The position numbers and the translations under genes were made by a program. Shown in pieces: positions 17,660-27,125 of a stretch of 64,000 bases of DNA (the stretch's first letter is position 1; each line of letters begins with the position of its first letter). The notes beneath the pieces were generated by a model. The model did not search any database. It was not told the origin of the DNA and saw nothing but the letters and a program-made list of their open reading frames with translations. The stretch comes from Alphaproteobacteria bacterium (lineage in GTDB: Bacteria > Pseudomonadota > Alphaproteobacteria > CACIAM-22H2): the NCBI GenBank assembly GCA_016793165.1, contig JAEULA010000031.1, forward strand, positions 62,001 through 126,000, in the 5' to 3' direction.

Positions 17660-18505
17660 TCACCCCGTTAATTTGTTTTTGATCATCAATAAATCGCGCC
17701 ATGACTCCCTCTTCTGTCCGGGAGAGCGCAAGAGATACGCGGGGTGAAATGTTGCCAATGCTTGAACCGGCCGGGTGAGGCCGGGCGTCGCGTAGTCCAG
17801 CCACCGTCCGCGGAGCCGGCCGATCGCGCCGGTGGTGCCGAGCAGCGCGTGGGCCGCCGACGCGCCGAGGAATACGAGGATCTCGGGCGCCGCGAGCTCG
17901 ATCTGGCGCCGGATGAACGGCAGGCAGATGGCGACCTCGGCCGTGGTGGGCGTGCGATTGCCCGGCGGACGCCAGTAGATGACGTTGGCGATGTAGAACG
18001 ACGTCGCGCGATCGAGGCCGATGCAGGCGACCATCCGGTCGAGCAACTGGCCCGAGACGCCGACGAAGGGCCGACCGAGCCGATCTTCGTCGGCCCCGGG
18101 GGCTTCGCCGACGAACATCACCCGCGCGCCCGGCACGCCGTCGCTGAAGACCGTGTTGGTGGCCGTGGCCTTGAGGCTGCAGCCGTCGAAGCCTCGGATG
18201 GCCGCCTCGAGCTCGCCCAAGGAGGTCGCCGCGGCCGCGAGGGCCTGGGCGCTCGCTGCGGCTTCGGGGGCCGCCGTCGGCGCGGCCGGGATCGGCGGCG
18301 GGCTTGAGGTCGTGGGTATCGCGGCAACGGCCGCGATGCGCGCCGTCCGGGCCGGAGCGCCGGCACCCGTCGCGATCGCCGGGGCGGCAGTCGCCGGCGC
18401 CGTGGCGGTGGGGCTCAGCCGGTCAATGGGCTCGGCCGCGATCGCCTCATCGGCCCCCATCTCGACGAGCCACGCCAGGGTGGCGAGGTCTTGCGCGCGC
18501 GACAT
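17660..18505 (-). CDS. Uracil-DNA glycosylase, family 4 type
   Basis: A 281-residue protein. The catalytic domain (about 100-281) shows GEAPGADEDRLGRPFVG, the uracil-pocket region ANVIYWRPPGNRTPT, and the leucine-loop motif HPAYLLRSPGQKR. It removes uracil from DNA. The N-terminal third (about 30-95) is a low-complexity Ala/Pro/Thr linker typical of alphaproteobacterial members. Only one Cys (GCSLKATATN) is present where iron-sulphur members have a CxxC pair, so the 4Fe-4S cluster may be incomplete or absent. Divergent from the ETF-QO gene. Confidence 0.92.
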   Translation of the reverse strand: MSRAQDLATLAWLVEMGADEAIAAEPIDRLSPTATAPATAAPAIATGAGAPARTARIAAVAAIPTTSSPPPIPAAPTAAPEAAASAQALAAAATSLGELEAAIRGFDGCSLKATATNTVFSDGVPGARVMFVGEAPGADEDRLGRPFVGVSGQLLDRMVACIGLDRATSFYIANVIYWRPPGNRTPTTAEVAICLPFIRRQIELAAPEILVFLGASAAHALLGTTGAIGRLRGRWLDYATPGLTRPVQALATFHPAYLLRSPGQKRESWRDLLMIKNKLTG

Positions 18506-18579
18506 CGGTGCGACCGTAGCATGGGGTCGACCCCTTGCCCTATATGTCGACCGGGAATCGGAGAGCGGTGGGCGGTGCG

Positions 18580-20214
18580 ATGAGTCGCGAGCGGATGGAC
18601 TACGACGTGGTGATCGTCGGGGCGGGCCCGGCTGGGCTGGCGACGGCGATCCGGCTCAAGCAGCTCTGCGCCGAGAACGGGCGCGAGCTCGCCGTCTGCG
18701 TCATCGAGAAGGGCTCGGAGGTCGGCGCCCATATCCTGTCGGGCGCGGTGATGGAGCCGCGCGCCCTCGACGAGCTGATCCCGGATTGGAAGGCGAAGGG
18801 GGCGCCGCTGACGGTGGCCGCGGCGGAAGATCGCTTCCTGTACCTGACGCGCAAGCGGGCCATCCGCCTGCCGACGCCGCCGCAGATGAACAATCACGGG
18901 AACTACATCGTCAGCCTGGGCAATGTGTGTCGTTGGCTGGCGCAGCAGGCGGAGGCGCTGGGGGTCGAGATCTTCCCGGGCTTCGCGGCCGCCGAGATCC
19001 TCTACGACGAGGCCGGTCGCGTCGCCGGCGTCGCGACCGGCGACATGGGCATCGGCAAGGACGGGCAGCCGACCGCCAACCACCAGCCGGGCGTCGAACT
19101 GCGCGGCCGGCTCACCGTCTTCGCCGAAGGCGTGCGCGGATCGCTGACCAAGATGCTGTTCGAGCGATTCGGCCTGCGCGAGGGGGTCGGGCCGCAGACC
19201 TTCGGCATCGGGATCAAGGAGCTCTGGGAGATCGACCCTGCCCACCACAAGCAGGGCACCGTGATCCACACGATCGGCTGGCCGATGGACTGGGAGACCT
19301 ACGGCGGATCGTTCCTCTACCACCTGGACAACAACCAGGTGTCGGTCGGCTACGTGGTCGGGCTCGACTACAAGAACCCGCATCTCTCCCCGTTCGAGGA
19401 GTTCCAGCGCTTCAAGACCCACCCGGCGATCCGCCGCTTCTTCGAGGGCGGCCGGCGAATCGCCTATGGCGCGCGGGCAATCAACGAGGGGGGCTTCCAG
19501 GCGATTCCCAAGCTGGTCTTCCCGGGCGGCGCCATCGTGGGCTGCTCGGGCGGCTTCGTGAACGTGCCCAAGATCAAGGGCAGCCACACCGCGATGAAGA
19601 CCGGGATGCTCTGTGCCGAGGCCGCATTCGCCGCACTGGCCAAGGACGGCCCGGTCGACGAGCTTGCGGCCTATCCGGCGGCGCTGAAGGCGTCGTGGGT
19701 GTGGGACGAGCTGTACCAGGTCAGGAACATCCGACCGTCGTTCCAGAAGGGGCTCTATGTCGGTCTCGTCTATTCGGCGATCGACACCTATCTGTTCGGC
19801 GGCAAGGCGCCGTGGACCTTCAAGCATCATGCGGACAACGAGAGCCTGCGGCCGCTCGCCGCGTCGCGGCCGATCGAATACCCGAAGCCCGACGGCAAGG
19901 TCTCGTTCGACCGCCTGTCCTCGGTCTTCCTGTCGAACACGAACCACGAGGAAAACCAGCCGGCACATCTGCGGCTGAAGGATCCGAGCGTTCCGGTCGC
20001 GCACAACCTGGCGCTCTACGACGCGCCGGAACAGCGCTATTGCCCGGCCGGCGTCTACGAGATCGTCCGCGACGATTCCGGCGCCAACCCGCGCCTGCAG
20101 ATCAACGCGCAGAACTGTGTCCACTGCAAGACCTGCGACATCAAGGATCCGACGCAGAACATCGTCTGGACGGTCCCCGAGGGCGGCGGCGGCCCCAACT
20201 ATCCGAACATGTAG
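18580..20214 (+). CDS. Electron transfer flavoprotein:ubiquinone oxidoreductase
   Basis: A 544-residue membrane-associated flavo-iron-sulphur protein, orthologous to mitochondrial ETFDH. N-terminal FAD-binding motif VVIVGAGPAGLATAIRLKQL, then GAHILSGAVMEPRALDELIP, ubiquinone-binding central region, and a C-terminal 4Fe-4S site (CPAGVYEI, CVHCKTCDIKDP, ending PEGGGGPNYPNM). It passes electrons from acyl-CoA dehydrogenases through ETF to the quinone pool, so it could serve acyl-CoA enzymes generally. The start at 18580 (MSRERMDYD) is preferred over 18535. Single-gene unit. Confidence 0.96.
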   Translation: MSRERMDYDVVIVGAGPAGLATAIRLKQLCAENGRELAVCVIEKGSEVGAHILSGAVMEPRALDELIPDWKAKGAPLTVAAAEDRFLYLTRKRAIRLPTPPQMNNHGNYIVSLGNVCRWLAQQAEALGVEIFPGFAAAEILYDEAGRVAGVATGDMGIGKDGQPTANHQPGVELRGRLTVFAEGVRGSLTKMLFERFGLREGVGPQTFGIGIKELWEIDPAHHKQGTVIHTIGWPMDWETYGGSFLYHLDNNQVSVGYVVGLDYKNPHLSPFEEFQRFKTHPAIRRFFEGGRRIAYGARAINEGGFQAIPKLVFPGGAIVGCSGGFVNVPKIKGSHTAMKTGMLCAEAAFAALAKDGPVDELAAYPAALKASWVWDELYQVRNIRPSFQKGLYVGLVYSAIDTYLFGGKAPWTFKHHADNESLRPLAASRPIEYPKPDGKVSFDRLSSVFLSNTNHEENQPAHLRLKDPSVPVAHNLALYDAPEQRYCPAGVYEIVRDDSGANPRLQINAQNCVHCKTCDIKDPTQNIVWTVPEGGGGPNYPNM

Positions 20215-20298
20215 GCCCGGGCGCGCCGACCTCGCGCCGCGGGGTTTCGAACATCAAGGGTACCCGGCGCGCGCCGGCGCGCTAGAGTACCGTCCGAC

Positions 20299-22011
20299 AT
20301 GATCTTCTCTCATCGCCTCGCGCCGCTGGCGCTCACAGCCGCCGGCGCGCTCGTCGTGCTCGTTGCCACGTCCGCGCCGGCCATCGCCGCGAATGGCGAC
20401 CCCTCCAGCTGGTCGGGAAGCTATCTGGCCGGCCGCCACGCCGAGCGCCAGCGCGACTTCGGCGGCGCCGCGGCCTTCCTCGGCCAGGCCCTGGCGCACG
20501 AACCGACGAATTTCGAGCTGCTCCAGCGCACCCATGCCGCGCTGCTGAGCGAGGGGCGGTTCGACGATGCGGTGGCCATGGCGAGGCGCATCGTCGCGCA
20601 GTCCTCCGCGAACGCGGCGGCCAATGTGACCCTGGCCGTCGACGCCGTGCGCACGGACCGTTGGGACGACGCGGCCAAGGCGCTGTCCGAGATCCCCCTG
20701 CAGGGGTTCCATCGTCTGATTGTTCCGCTGGTGCGCGCGTGGGTCGATGCGGGCCGCGGCCGCGCCGACGCGATCGACCAGCTCAAGCCGCTCGCCGACC
20801 TCGCCGAGGTCAAGACCATCGTCGACTTCCATGCCGGCCTGATCCACGAACGGCTCGGCCAGGTGGAGGCCGCCGAGGCGCTGCTGCGGCCGCTGGCCGA
20901 GCGCGAGGAGCGCCTCGCGCCGCGGATCGTCGAGGCGGTGGCGATGTTCTATGCCGCGCATGGCCGCCTGGACGAGGCTCGCGCCGTCGTCTCGCGCGCC
21001 CGCGCCGTCTTCCCGGACTCGCTGTCGCTGGAGGGCGTGACGAATGCGATCGAGGCCCCGAAGCCGGCGTCGTTCATCGCCGACGCGCGCGCCGGCGTCG
21101 CTGCGGCGCTGTTCGACATGGCGAGCGCCATTCGCGGCGAGGGCGACGGTCTGCTGTCGCTGCCCTTCGGCCGCTATGCGCTGGCGATCCTTCCTGCCGA
21201 TCCCGCGGCCTTGCTGCTGGTCGGCGACATCCTCGACCAGCAGCGCCAGGCCGATGCCGCCAATGCGATGTTCGGCCGCATTCCGCCGAACACCGCGATC
21301 GGCTGGTCCGCGCGGCTGCGCATGGCCGAGAACCTGCACCAGCTCACGCGCACGCCCGAGGCGGTGACGCTGCTCGAGGCGATGGCCGAGGAGCGGCCGG
21401 ACCGCGTCGACGCGCTGATCACCCTCGGGGCGCTCAAGCGGGTGCAGGAGAAATACGCCGAGGCCGCGCAGGTCTACGATCGCGCCGTCGCTCGCCTGCC
21501 CGGGCGCGAGGGTCGCCACTGGAGCCTGTTCTACGCCCGCGGCATCGCCTACGAGCGCTCGAAGCAGTGGCCGAAGGCCGAGGCCGATTTCCTCGCCGCG
21601 CTCGAGCTCCAGCCCGAACAGCCCGATGTGCTCAACTACCTGGCCTATTCCTGGGTGGATCAGGGCCACGCGGAAAAATACGACCGCGCGCTGAAGATGC
21701 TCGAACGCGCCGTCGAGCTGCGCCCGAACAGCGGTCACATCATCGATTCGCTCGCCTGGGCGCTGTTCCGGCTCGGACGGCACGCCGACTCGGTGCCGCT
21801 GCTGGAGCGCGCGGTCGAGCTGCTGCCGACCGAGGCCGTGATTCTCGACCATCTCGGCGACGCCTACTGGCAGGTCGGTCGCCGCGCCGAGGCGCGCTAT
21901 CAGTGGAAGCGCGCGCTGGACTCCAAGCCCGAGGCGGACCTCAAGCCCGAGCTCGAGAAGAAGCTGCGCGACGGCATGGCGCCGCCGACGCCGCCGACGC
22001 GTGGCGGCTGA
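20299..22011 (+). CDS. Exported tetratricopeptide-repeat protein
   Basis: A 570-residue protein with a signal peptide (about 1-33, ending APAIAANG) followed by repeated helix pairs; the clearest TPR units are near residues 40-75, 370-420 (AEAAQVYDRAVARLPG) and 430-560 (KAEADFLAALELQPEQPDVLNY, DRALKMLERAVELRPNSGHI). It is a probable periplasmic or outer-membrane-associated scaffold. The family is widespread upstream of ispE in alphaproteobacteria but its role is unknown to me. An intergenic CTAG lies 17 bases before the ATG. The 3' end overlaps ispE by 11 bases. Confidence 0.88.
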   Translation: MIFSHRLAPLALTAAGALVVLVATSAPAIAANGDPSSWSGSYLAGRHAERQRDFGGAAAFLGQALAHEPTNFELLQRTHAALLSEGRFDDAVAMARRIVAQSSANAAANVTLAVDAVRTDRWDDAAKALSEIPLQGFHRLIVPLVRAWVDAGRGRADAIDQLKPLADLAEVKTIVDFHAGLIHERLGQVEAAEALLRPLAEREERLAPRIVEAVAMFYAAHGRLDEARAVVSRARAVFPDSLSLEGVTNAIEAPKPASFIADARAGVAAALFDMASAIRGEGDGLLSLPFGRYALAILPADPAALLLVGDILDQQRQADAANAMFGRIPPNTAIGWSARLRMAENLHQLTRTPEAVTLLEAMAEERPDRVDALITLGALKRVQEKYAEAAQVYDRAVARLPGREGRHWSLFYARGIAYERSKQWPKAEADFLAALELQPEQPDVLNYLAYSWVDQGHAEKYDRALKMLERAVELRPNSGHIIDSLAWALFRLGRHADSVPLLERAVELLPTEAVILDHLGDAYWQVGRRAEARYQWKRALDSKPEADLKPELEKKLRDGMAPPTPPTRGG

Positions 22012-22873
22012 TCCGTCGCCGGTCCGGCACGCGGCGCCGGCCAAGCTCAATCTTTATCTCCACGTCCTCGGCCGGCGCGCGGACGGCTATCACCTGCTCG
22101 ACACGCTCTTCGCCTTCTGCAGCATCGGTGATGTCGTCGAGGCGTCGGTGGACGCGAGCCTTTCGCTCGTCATCGAGGGGCCCTTCGCTGCCGGGCTGTC
22201 CGCCGGCGACGACAACCTCGTCCTGCGCGCCGCCCGAGCCCTCGCGCCGCCCGGCGGCGGCCGCGGCGCCCGTCTGCGTCTGATCAAGAACCTTCCGGTC
22301 GCCGCCGGACTGGGTGGCGGCTCGGCCGATGCCGCCGCGACACTGCGTGCCCTGGTCGAGCTGTGGGATCTCCGGCTCGACCCCCGCCGGCTCGCGGAAA
22401 TCGCCGCGTCGCTCGGCGCCGACGTGCCGGCCTGCCTGCTTGGGCGCCCCGCCTTTGCGGCCGGCGTCGGCGACGAATTGGCGGAGGCGCCGCCCTTGCC
22501 CCATTGCGGTGTCGTGCTGTGCAATCCCGGGGCGCCGCTGCGCACGCCGGACGTTTTCGCCCGTCGCGTCGGCGGCTTCTCGCCGTCCGCGCGCTTCGAG
22601 TCCGCGCCGGCCGACGCGCAGGACTTGGCGCGCCTCCTGCGCGCGCGCCGCAATGACCTCACCCCAGGCGCGGTTTCGCTCGCGGCTTCGATCGCCGGGG
22701 CGCTCCACGCACTCGAGCGCAGCCCCGGCTGCCGCGTGGCGCGCATGAGCGGCAGCGGCGCCACGTGCTTCGCCCTCTACGACGACGCGGAGGCGGCGGC
22801 GCGCGCGGCCTCGGCGCTCGCCCGGGCGCAGCCGGGATGGTGGGTCGCGGCGACACGGTTCTGTGACTCCTGA
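22001..22873 (+). CDS. ispE: 4-diphosphocytidyl-2-C-methyl-D-erythritol kinase
   Basis: A 290-residue GHMP kinase of the non-mevalonate isoprenoid pathway: APAKLNLYLHVLGRRADGYH (substrate site), the ATP loop LPVAAGLGGGSADAAATL, and the C-terminal VARMSGSGATCFALY. It phosphorylates the 2-hydroxyl of CDP-methylerythritol. Translation starts at a GTG inside the end of the TPR gene (11-base overlap), so it depends on that transcript. Confidence 0.96.
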   Translation: MAADPSPVRHAAPAKLNLYLHVLGRRADGYHLLDTLFAFCSIGDVVEASVDASLSLVIEGPFAAGLSAGDDNLVLRAARALAPPGGGRGARLRLIKNLPVAAGLGGGSADAAATLRALVELWDLRLDPRRLAEIAASLGADVPACLLGRPAFAAGVGDELAEAPPLPHCGVVLCNPGAPLRTPDVFARRVGGFSPSARFESAPADAQDLARLLRARRNDLTPGAVSLAASIAGALHALERSPGCRVARMSGSGATCFALYDDAEAAARAASALARAQPGWWVAATRFCDS

Positions 22874-22931
22874 CACAGTGTTGCCGCCAGGATCGGGCTA
22901 GACTGATCGATCTCACCATCGGGGGAACCTC

Positions 22932-25172
22932 GTGGACGATCAGCTGAGGTGGCACTCGGCGAGTCCGGAGCGGCTCATGCAGCTGCTCGACACTACCGTC
23001 AGGCATCTCGACCAGGGCATCGCGGTCTGGGATCCGTCCCAGGTGTTGCGCCTGTGCAATGCGCGGTTCCGCGAGATCCTCGGCGTGCCGTCCGAGGTGC
23101 TCCGGCCGGGCGTGACGACGCTGCTCGATCTCGCTCGCCATCTGGTCGCGCGCGGCGACTTCGGCGATCGCACGCCGGAGCAGGTCGTGGCGACCGCGAT
23201 CTCCCGCGTGCGCGACGACAGCCGGCTGCTCGTCGAGCGCCGGCTGCCGGACGGCCGCTGGATCGAGTCCAATCGCCGCGTGCTGCCGGACGGCGGCATC
23301 ATCATCGCGCTGACCGACATCAGCCGGCTGAAGGCGGTCGAGTCCGGCCTCGTCGCCGCGCGCGACGAGGCGACGCGCGCGCGCCAGCAGCTCACCGAGG
23401 CGATCCAGGTCGTCTCCGAGGGCTTCGTGCTGTGGGACGCGCAGGACCGCCTGGTCACCTTCAACAGCCGCTACCGCGACGAGTACTCCTTCGCGCCCGA
23501 CTTGCTGCGCGAGGGAGTCTCCTTCGAGGAGATCCTCCGCGCCTCGGCGGCGCGCGGGCTCGTGCCGGTCGGCTACGGCGCGGAGGAGTGGATCCAGGAG
23601 CGGCTGTGGAACCATCGCAATCCGCGCGATCCCTATCTCGTGCAGCGCCGCGACGGGCGCTGGGTGCAGATCGCCGACTACCGGACGCGCGAGGGCGGCA
23701 TCGTCGGGATCCGTACGGACGTCACACGGCTCCGCCGCAGCGAGGAGGCCGCCCGCCAGGCGCAGGCGCGCCTCGTCGAGGCGCTCGAGGCGATCCCGCA
23801 GGGTTTCGTGATCTACGACCCCGAGGACCGCATCGCGGTGTTCAACAACGCGTATCGGCGCGACTTCACCCTCTGCCCGGACATCATCCGGCCGGGCCTG
23901 AGCTTCGAGGAGCTCAGCCGCGCGGTGCTCGCCCGGGGTCTCGTGCAGCCGGCGCCCGCCGATCCGGAGGCCTGGTTGCGCGAGCACGTCGCCGCGCATC
24001 GTCGCGGCGACCGGAAGTTCGTGGCGCGCCGGCCGAACCGCTGGATCGCGGTCGAGGAGGCGAAGACCGCGTCGGGCCACATCGTCGTGATCCACACGGA
24101 GATCACCGACCTGAAGCGGCGCGAGCGCGATCTCAAGCGCAGCCGGCGCATGCTCCAGGGCGTGATCGACGCGGTGCCGGCGATCATCAACGTCAAGGAT
24201 CGCGACTCCCGCTACGTCCTCATCAACCGGTTCCAGGGCGAGGTCTGGGGCGTCGAGCCCGAGGACGCCGTGGGGCGCACCAGCGCCGACTTCACCGGCG
24301 CGGAGTACGGCGGCAAGTCGCGCGAGATGGACCAGGCCGTCTTGCGCAGCGGCCAGCCGCTGCCCTGGGCCGAGCGGGAGTTCCGCGGCAAGGGCACGCC
24401 GCCGCGAACCTGGCTCACCGCCAAGATGCCGCTGCGCGACGACGACGGCCGTCTCGACCATATCGTTTCGGTCGCGCTCGACATCACCCGGCTCAAGACG
24501 ACGGAGCGCGCACGGGCAAATCTCGCGCGCTACGTCGCGCCGAACCTGGTCGAGGAACTCGCCAAGGCCGACGAGCCGTTCGGCGCGCCGCGCAGCCAGC
24601 GCGTCGGCGTGATGTTCGTGGACATGGTCGGCTTCACGCGCATGGCGGCGGCGCGCGAGCCAGTGGAGGTCTTCGCGCTGTTGCGCGACTACCACGCGCG
24701 CCTCGCGCGCACGGTGTTCGAGCACGGCGGCACGCTCGACAAGTTCACGGGCGACGGGATCATGGCGACGTTCGGCACGCCGCATCCCGGCCCGCGCGAT
24801 GCGGCGAACGCGATCGCCTGCGCGCGCGCGATCGCCGACGACATCGCCGCCTGGAATGCCGAACGGGCCCAGCCGATCCGGGTCGGCATCGGCGTGCACT
24901 GGGGCGACGCGCTGATCGGCACGATCGGCGACGCGCGACGGCTCGAATTCGCCGTCGTCGGCGATACCGTCAACATCGCGAGCCGGCTGGAATCGCTGTC
25001 GCGCGACCTGGGCGTCACCATCACCGCGAGCGCCGCAGCGGTCGAGGCCGCGATCGCGGCCGGTGCCGACAGCGCGGGCTTCGTGGCGCGCGGCCCGCAG
25101 GCGCTGCGCGGCCGCGCCGGCGCGATCGACGTCTGGACCTACGTTGCGGCATCGCCGCCCCGCGGGACCTGA
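22932..25172 (+). CDS. PAS-domain class III adenylate cyclase
   Basis: A 746-residue cytoplasmic protein with a GTG start preceded by GGGGGAA. Four PAS modules: three homologous PAS-7 type repeats (about 20-130, 150-270, 280-395; compare HLDQGIAVWDPSQVLRLCNARF, AIQVVSEGFVLWDAQDRLVTF, ALEAIPQGFVIYDPEDRI by position) and a fourth (about 400-525). The cyclase homology domain follows (about 555-735): metal Asp564 (VDMVGFTRM) and Asp608, adenine-specifying Lys604 (TLDKFTGDG), and EFAVVGDTVNIASRLES. The key residues fit cAMP production. It follows ispE by 58 bases, and a CTAG at 22898 may mark its own promoter. Confidence 0.93.
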   Translation: MDDQLRWHSASPERLMQLLDTTVRHLDQGIAVWDPSQVLRLCNARFREILGVPSEVLRPGVTTLLDLARHLVARGDFGDRTPEQVVATAISRVRDDSRLLVERRLPDGRWIESNRRVLPDGGIIIALTDISRLKAVESGLVAARDEATRARQQLTEAIQVVSEGFVLWDAQDRLVTFNSRYRDEYSFAPDLLREGVSFEEILRASAARGLVPVGYGAEEWIQERLWNHRNPRDPYLVQRRDGRWVQIADYRTREGGIVGIRTDVTRLRRSEEAARQAQARLVEALEAIPQGFVIYDPEDRIAVFNNAYRRDFTLCPDIIRPGLSFEELSRAVLARGLVQPAPADPEAWLREHVAAHRRGDRKFVARRPNRWIAVEEAKTASGHIVVIHTEITDLKRRERDLKRSRRMLQGVIDAVPAIINVKDRDSRYVLINRFQGEVWGVEPEDAVGRTSADFTGAEYGGKSREMDQAVLRSGQPLPWAEREFRGKGTPPRTWLTAKMPLRDDDGRLDHIVSVALDITRLKTTERARANLARYVAPNLVEELAKADEPFGAPRSQRVGVMFVDMVGFTRMAAAREPVEVFALLRDYHARLARTVFEHGGTLDKFTGDGIMATFGTPHPGPRDAANAIACARAIADDIAAWNAERAQPIRVGIGVHWGDALIGTIGDARRLEFAVVGDTVNIASRLESLSRDLGVTITASAAAVEAAIAAGADSAGFVARGPQALRGRAGAIDVWTYVAASPPRGT

Positions 25173-25197
25173 GCGGAGCGCGGGACCTGGCGCGCCG

Positions 25198-26181
25198 TCA
25201 GCCGGCGGTGAGGCGCGCGAACTCGGCGAGGGCGACGTTGCCGCCTGACAGCACCACGCCGACGGCCGCCGGCAGGGGCGAGAGCATGCCGGACAGGACG
25301 GCGCCGAGTCCGATCGCGCCCGAGGGTTCGGCGACCAGCTTCAGATGCGTGAACGCCGCGCGCATCGCGGCGACGGCTTCCGCGTCGGAGACCGCGACCC
25401 CCGAGGCGATGGCCGCGCGCGCCGCGCCGAAGGGCACCGCGCCCGGGCTCGCCGCCTGCAGCGCATCGCAGATCGAGCGCGCGCCCGGCACGACGCGCTC
25501 GCGGGTGCCCGAGACCAGCGAGCGACGCAGATCGTCGAAGCCTTCAGGCTCCGCCGCGACGACGCGCGTCGCCGGGGCGAGCGTCTTCACCGCGAGCGCG
25601 ATGCCCGCGATCAGGCCGCTGCCGCCGACCGGAACGACCAGCGCGTCGAGCGACACGCCGCGCTCGACGGCCTGGCGCGCGATCTCGACGCCGCAGCTCG
25701 CCTGGCCGGCCACGACGAGCGGATCGTCGAAGGGGTGCAGCTTCACCAGGCCGCGCTGCTCCGCGAGCTTCATCGCCAGCTCGTTGGCGGCCTCCTCGCG
25801 GTTGCGCTCGCCATGCTCGGACAGCACGACCTCCGCGCCGTAGCCCCGGGTCGCGTCGATCTTCGCCTTGGGCGCGTCGACCGGCATCACGATGGTGACC
25901 GCGATCCCCGCCGCGGTGCCGGCGGCGGCGAGCGCCTGGGCGAAATTGCCGGAAGAGAAGGCGATGACCCCGCGCTTGCGCTCGTCGGGACTCAGCCGCG
26001 CGAGGCGGAAGCAGGCGCCGCGATACTTGAAGGATCCCGTGCGCTGCAGGTTCTCGGCCTTCACCAGGACCCGGCATCCCGCGACACCGTTGAGGACCGG
26101 CGATTCCAGCAGCGGCGTCTCGACCACCAGCGGCCGCAGCGTCCGTGCGGCGTCCGCGATCAGGGCGAAGTCGACGTTCAT
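25198..26181 (-). CDS. Threonine/serine dehydratase-like PLP enzyme (second of tandem pair)
   Basis: A 327-residue fold-type II PLP enzyme: the Schiff-base lysine is in RTGSFKYRGA, the substrate loop is FSSGNFAQALA (usually SAGNHA/Q), and the phosphate-binding Gly-rich loop is VPVGGSGLIAGIAL. It lacks the C-terminal regulatory ACT domain of biosynthetic IlvA, so a catabolic dehydratase, or a racemase of the same fold, is likely. Its ATG overlaps the stop of the upstream paralogue by 4 bases (ATGA). Specific amino acid unknown. Confidence 0.88.
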   Translation of the reverse strand: MNVDFALIADAARTLRPLVVETPLLESPVLNGVAGCRVLVKAENLQRTGSFKYRGACFRLARLSPDERKRGVIAFSSGNFAQALAAAGTAAGIAVTIVMPVDAPKAKIDATRGYGAEVVLSEHGERNREEAANELAMKLAEQRGLVKLHPFDDPLVVAGQASCGVEIARQAVERGVSLDALVVPVGGSGLIAGIALAVKTLAPATRVVAAEPEGFDDLRRSLVSGTRERVVPGARSICDALQAASPGAVPFGAARAAIASGVAVSDAEAVAAMRAAFTHLKLVAEPSGAIGLGAVLSGMLSPLPAAVGVVLSGGNVALAEFARLTAG

Positions 26182-27125
26182 CGGCCGAGCTCGGCGCCTT
26201 CCGGGCCGGCGCCGCAGACCAGCGTCGCCACGCGGCTGCCCGGTGCGGGCCTGATGCGCCCCGTGAGCAGCGCGGCGACGCAGGCGGCACCGCTGGGGTC
26301 GGCGGAGATGTTCATCTCGCGCCACAGCCAGCGGCAGGCGTCGTCCATGTCGGAGTCCTCGATCAGCACGACCTCGGAAACGTGCCGACGGATGATGTCG
26401 AAATTCACCTGCTCGGTCTTGCCGGCGGCGAGGGTCGGCACCTTGGTGGTGATTCGGGGCAGCTTGACGACATGGCCGGCGGCGAGCGCCGCGTGCAGCG
26501 TCGGGGCGCCGGTGGGCTCGACGCCGATGATCTTCAGGTCCGGCTTGATTGCCCTGGCCGCGACCGCCATCCCGGCGATCAGGCCGCCGCCGCCGATGGC
26601 GACGATCAGCGTGTCGATGTCCGGCAGCTCGTCGAGGATCTCCAGCGCGATCGTGCCCTGGCCGGCCATTACCGCGGGGTCGGCGAAGGGGTGGACATAG
26701 GTCACGCCCGTCTCGGCGAGTGCGAGCGCCGCGCGGTTGGCTTCGTCCCAGACCTCGCCGACCACCTCGAGCTTCGCGCCGTAGTACTCGATCTTGCGCG
26801 CCTTCGCGGGCGACACGCCCTTGGGCACGAACACGTTCGTCGGCACGCCTGCCTGGCCGCCGGCATAGGCGACGGCGATGCCGTGGTTACCGCCCGAGGC
26901 GGTGACGAGGCCGCGCGCGATCTCGGCCGGCGACAGCGACGACAGCTTCGAGAGCGCGCCGCGGGCCTTGAACGAGCCGGTGACCTGCAGACACTCGAGC
27001 TTGAGCCAGACTTCCGCGCCCGGCGCGATCGCCTGCCGCACGGGGGCGGCGAGCATCATCGGCGTCTTGCGGATTCCCTTGCCGATGCGGGCGGCGGCGG
27101 CATGAACGTCGGCGAGCGTGATCAT
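26178..27125 (-). CDS. Threonine dehydratase-like PLP enzyme (first of tandem pair)
   Basis: A 315-residue fold-type II PLP enzyme with the lysine in VTGSFKARGAL, the loop TASGGNHGIAVAYAG and the Gly-rich loop VAIGGGGLIAGMAV. It resembles short catabolic threonine/hydroxyamino-acid dehydratases without an ACT domain. The ATG at 27125 (MITLADVHAAAARI) is where family members start; the frame extends 102 codons upstream through non-coding sequence. It is translationally coupled to the paralogue downstream; the two share the fold but differ at the substrate loop (SGGNHG against SSGNFA), suggesting different substrates. Confidence 0.9.
   Translation of the reverse strand: MITLADVHAAAARIGKGIRKTPMMLAAPVRQAIAPGAEVWLKLECLQVTGSFKARGALSKLSSLSPAEIARGLVTASGGNHGIAVAYAGGQAGVPTNVFVPKGVSPAKARKIEYYGAKLEVVGEVWDEANRAALALAETGVTYVHPFADPAVMAGQGTIALEILDELPDIDTLIVAIGGGGLIAGMAVAARAIKPDLKIIGVEPTGAPTLHAALAAGHVVKLPRITTKVPTLAAGKTEQVNFDIIRRHVSEVVLIEDSDMDDACRWLWREMNISADPSGAACVAALLTGRIRPAPGSRVATLVCGAGPEGAELGR

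Noticed and set aside
22659..24899. Long minus-strand frame over ispE and the adenylate cyclase
   Set aside because: Same-size shadow frames appear opposite almost every long gene at this GC content; the plus-strand cyclase motifs decide the coding strand.
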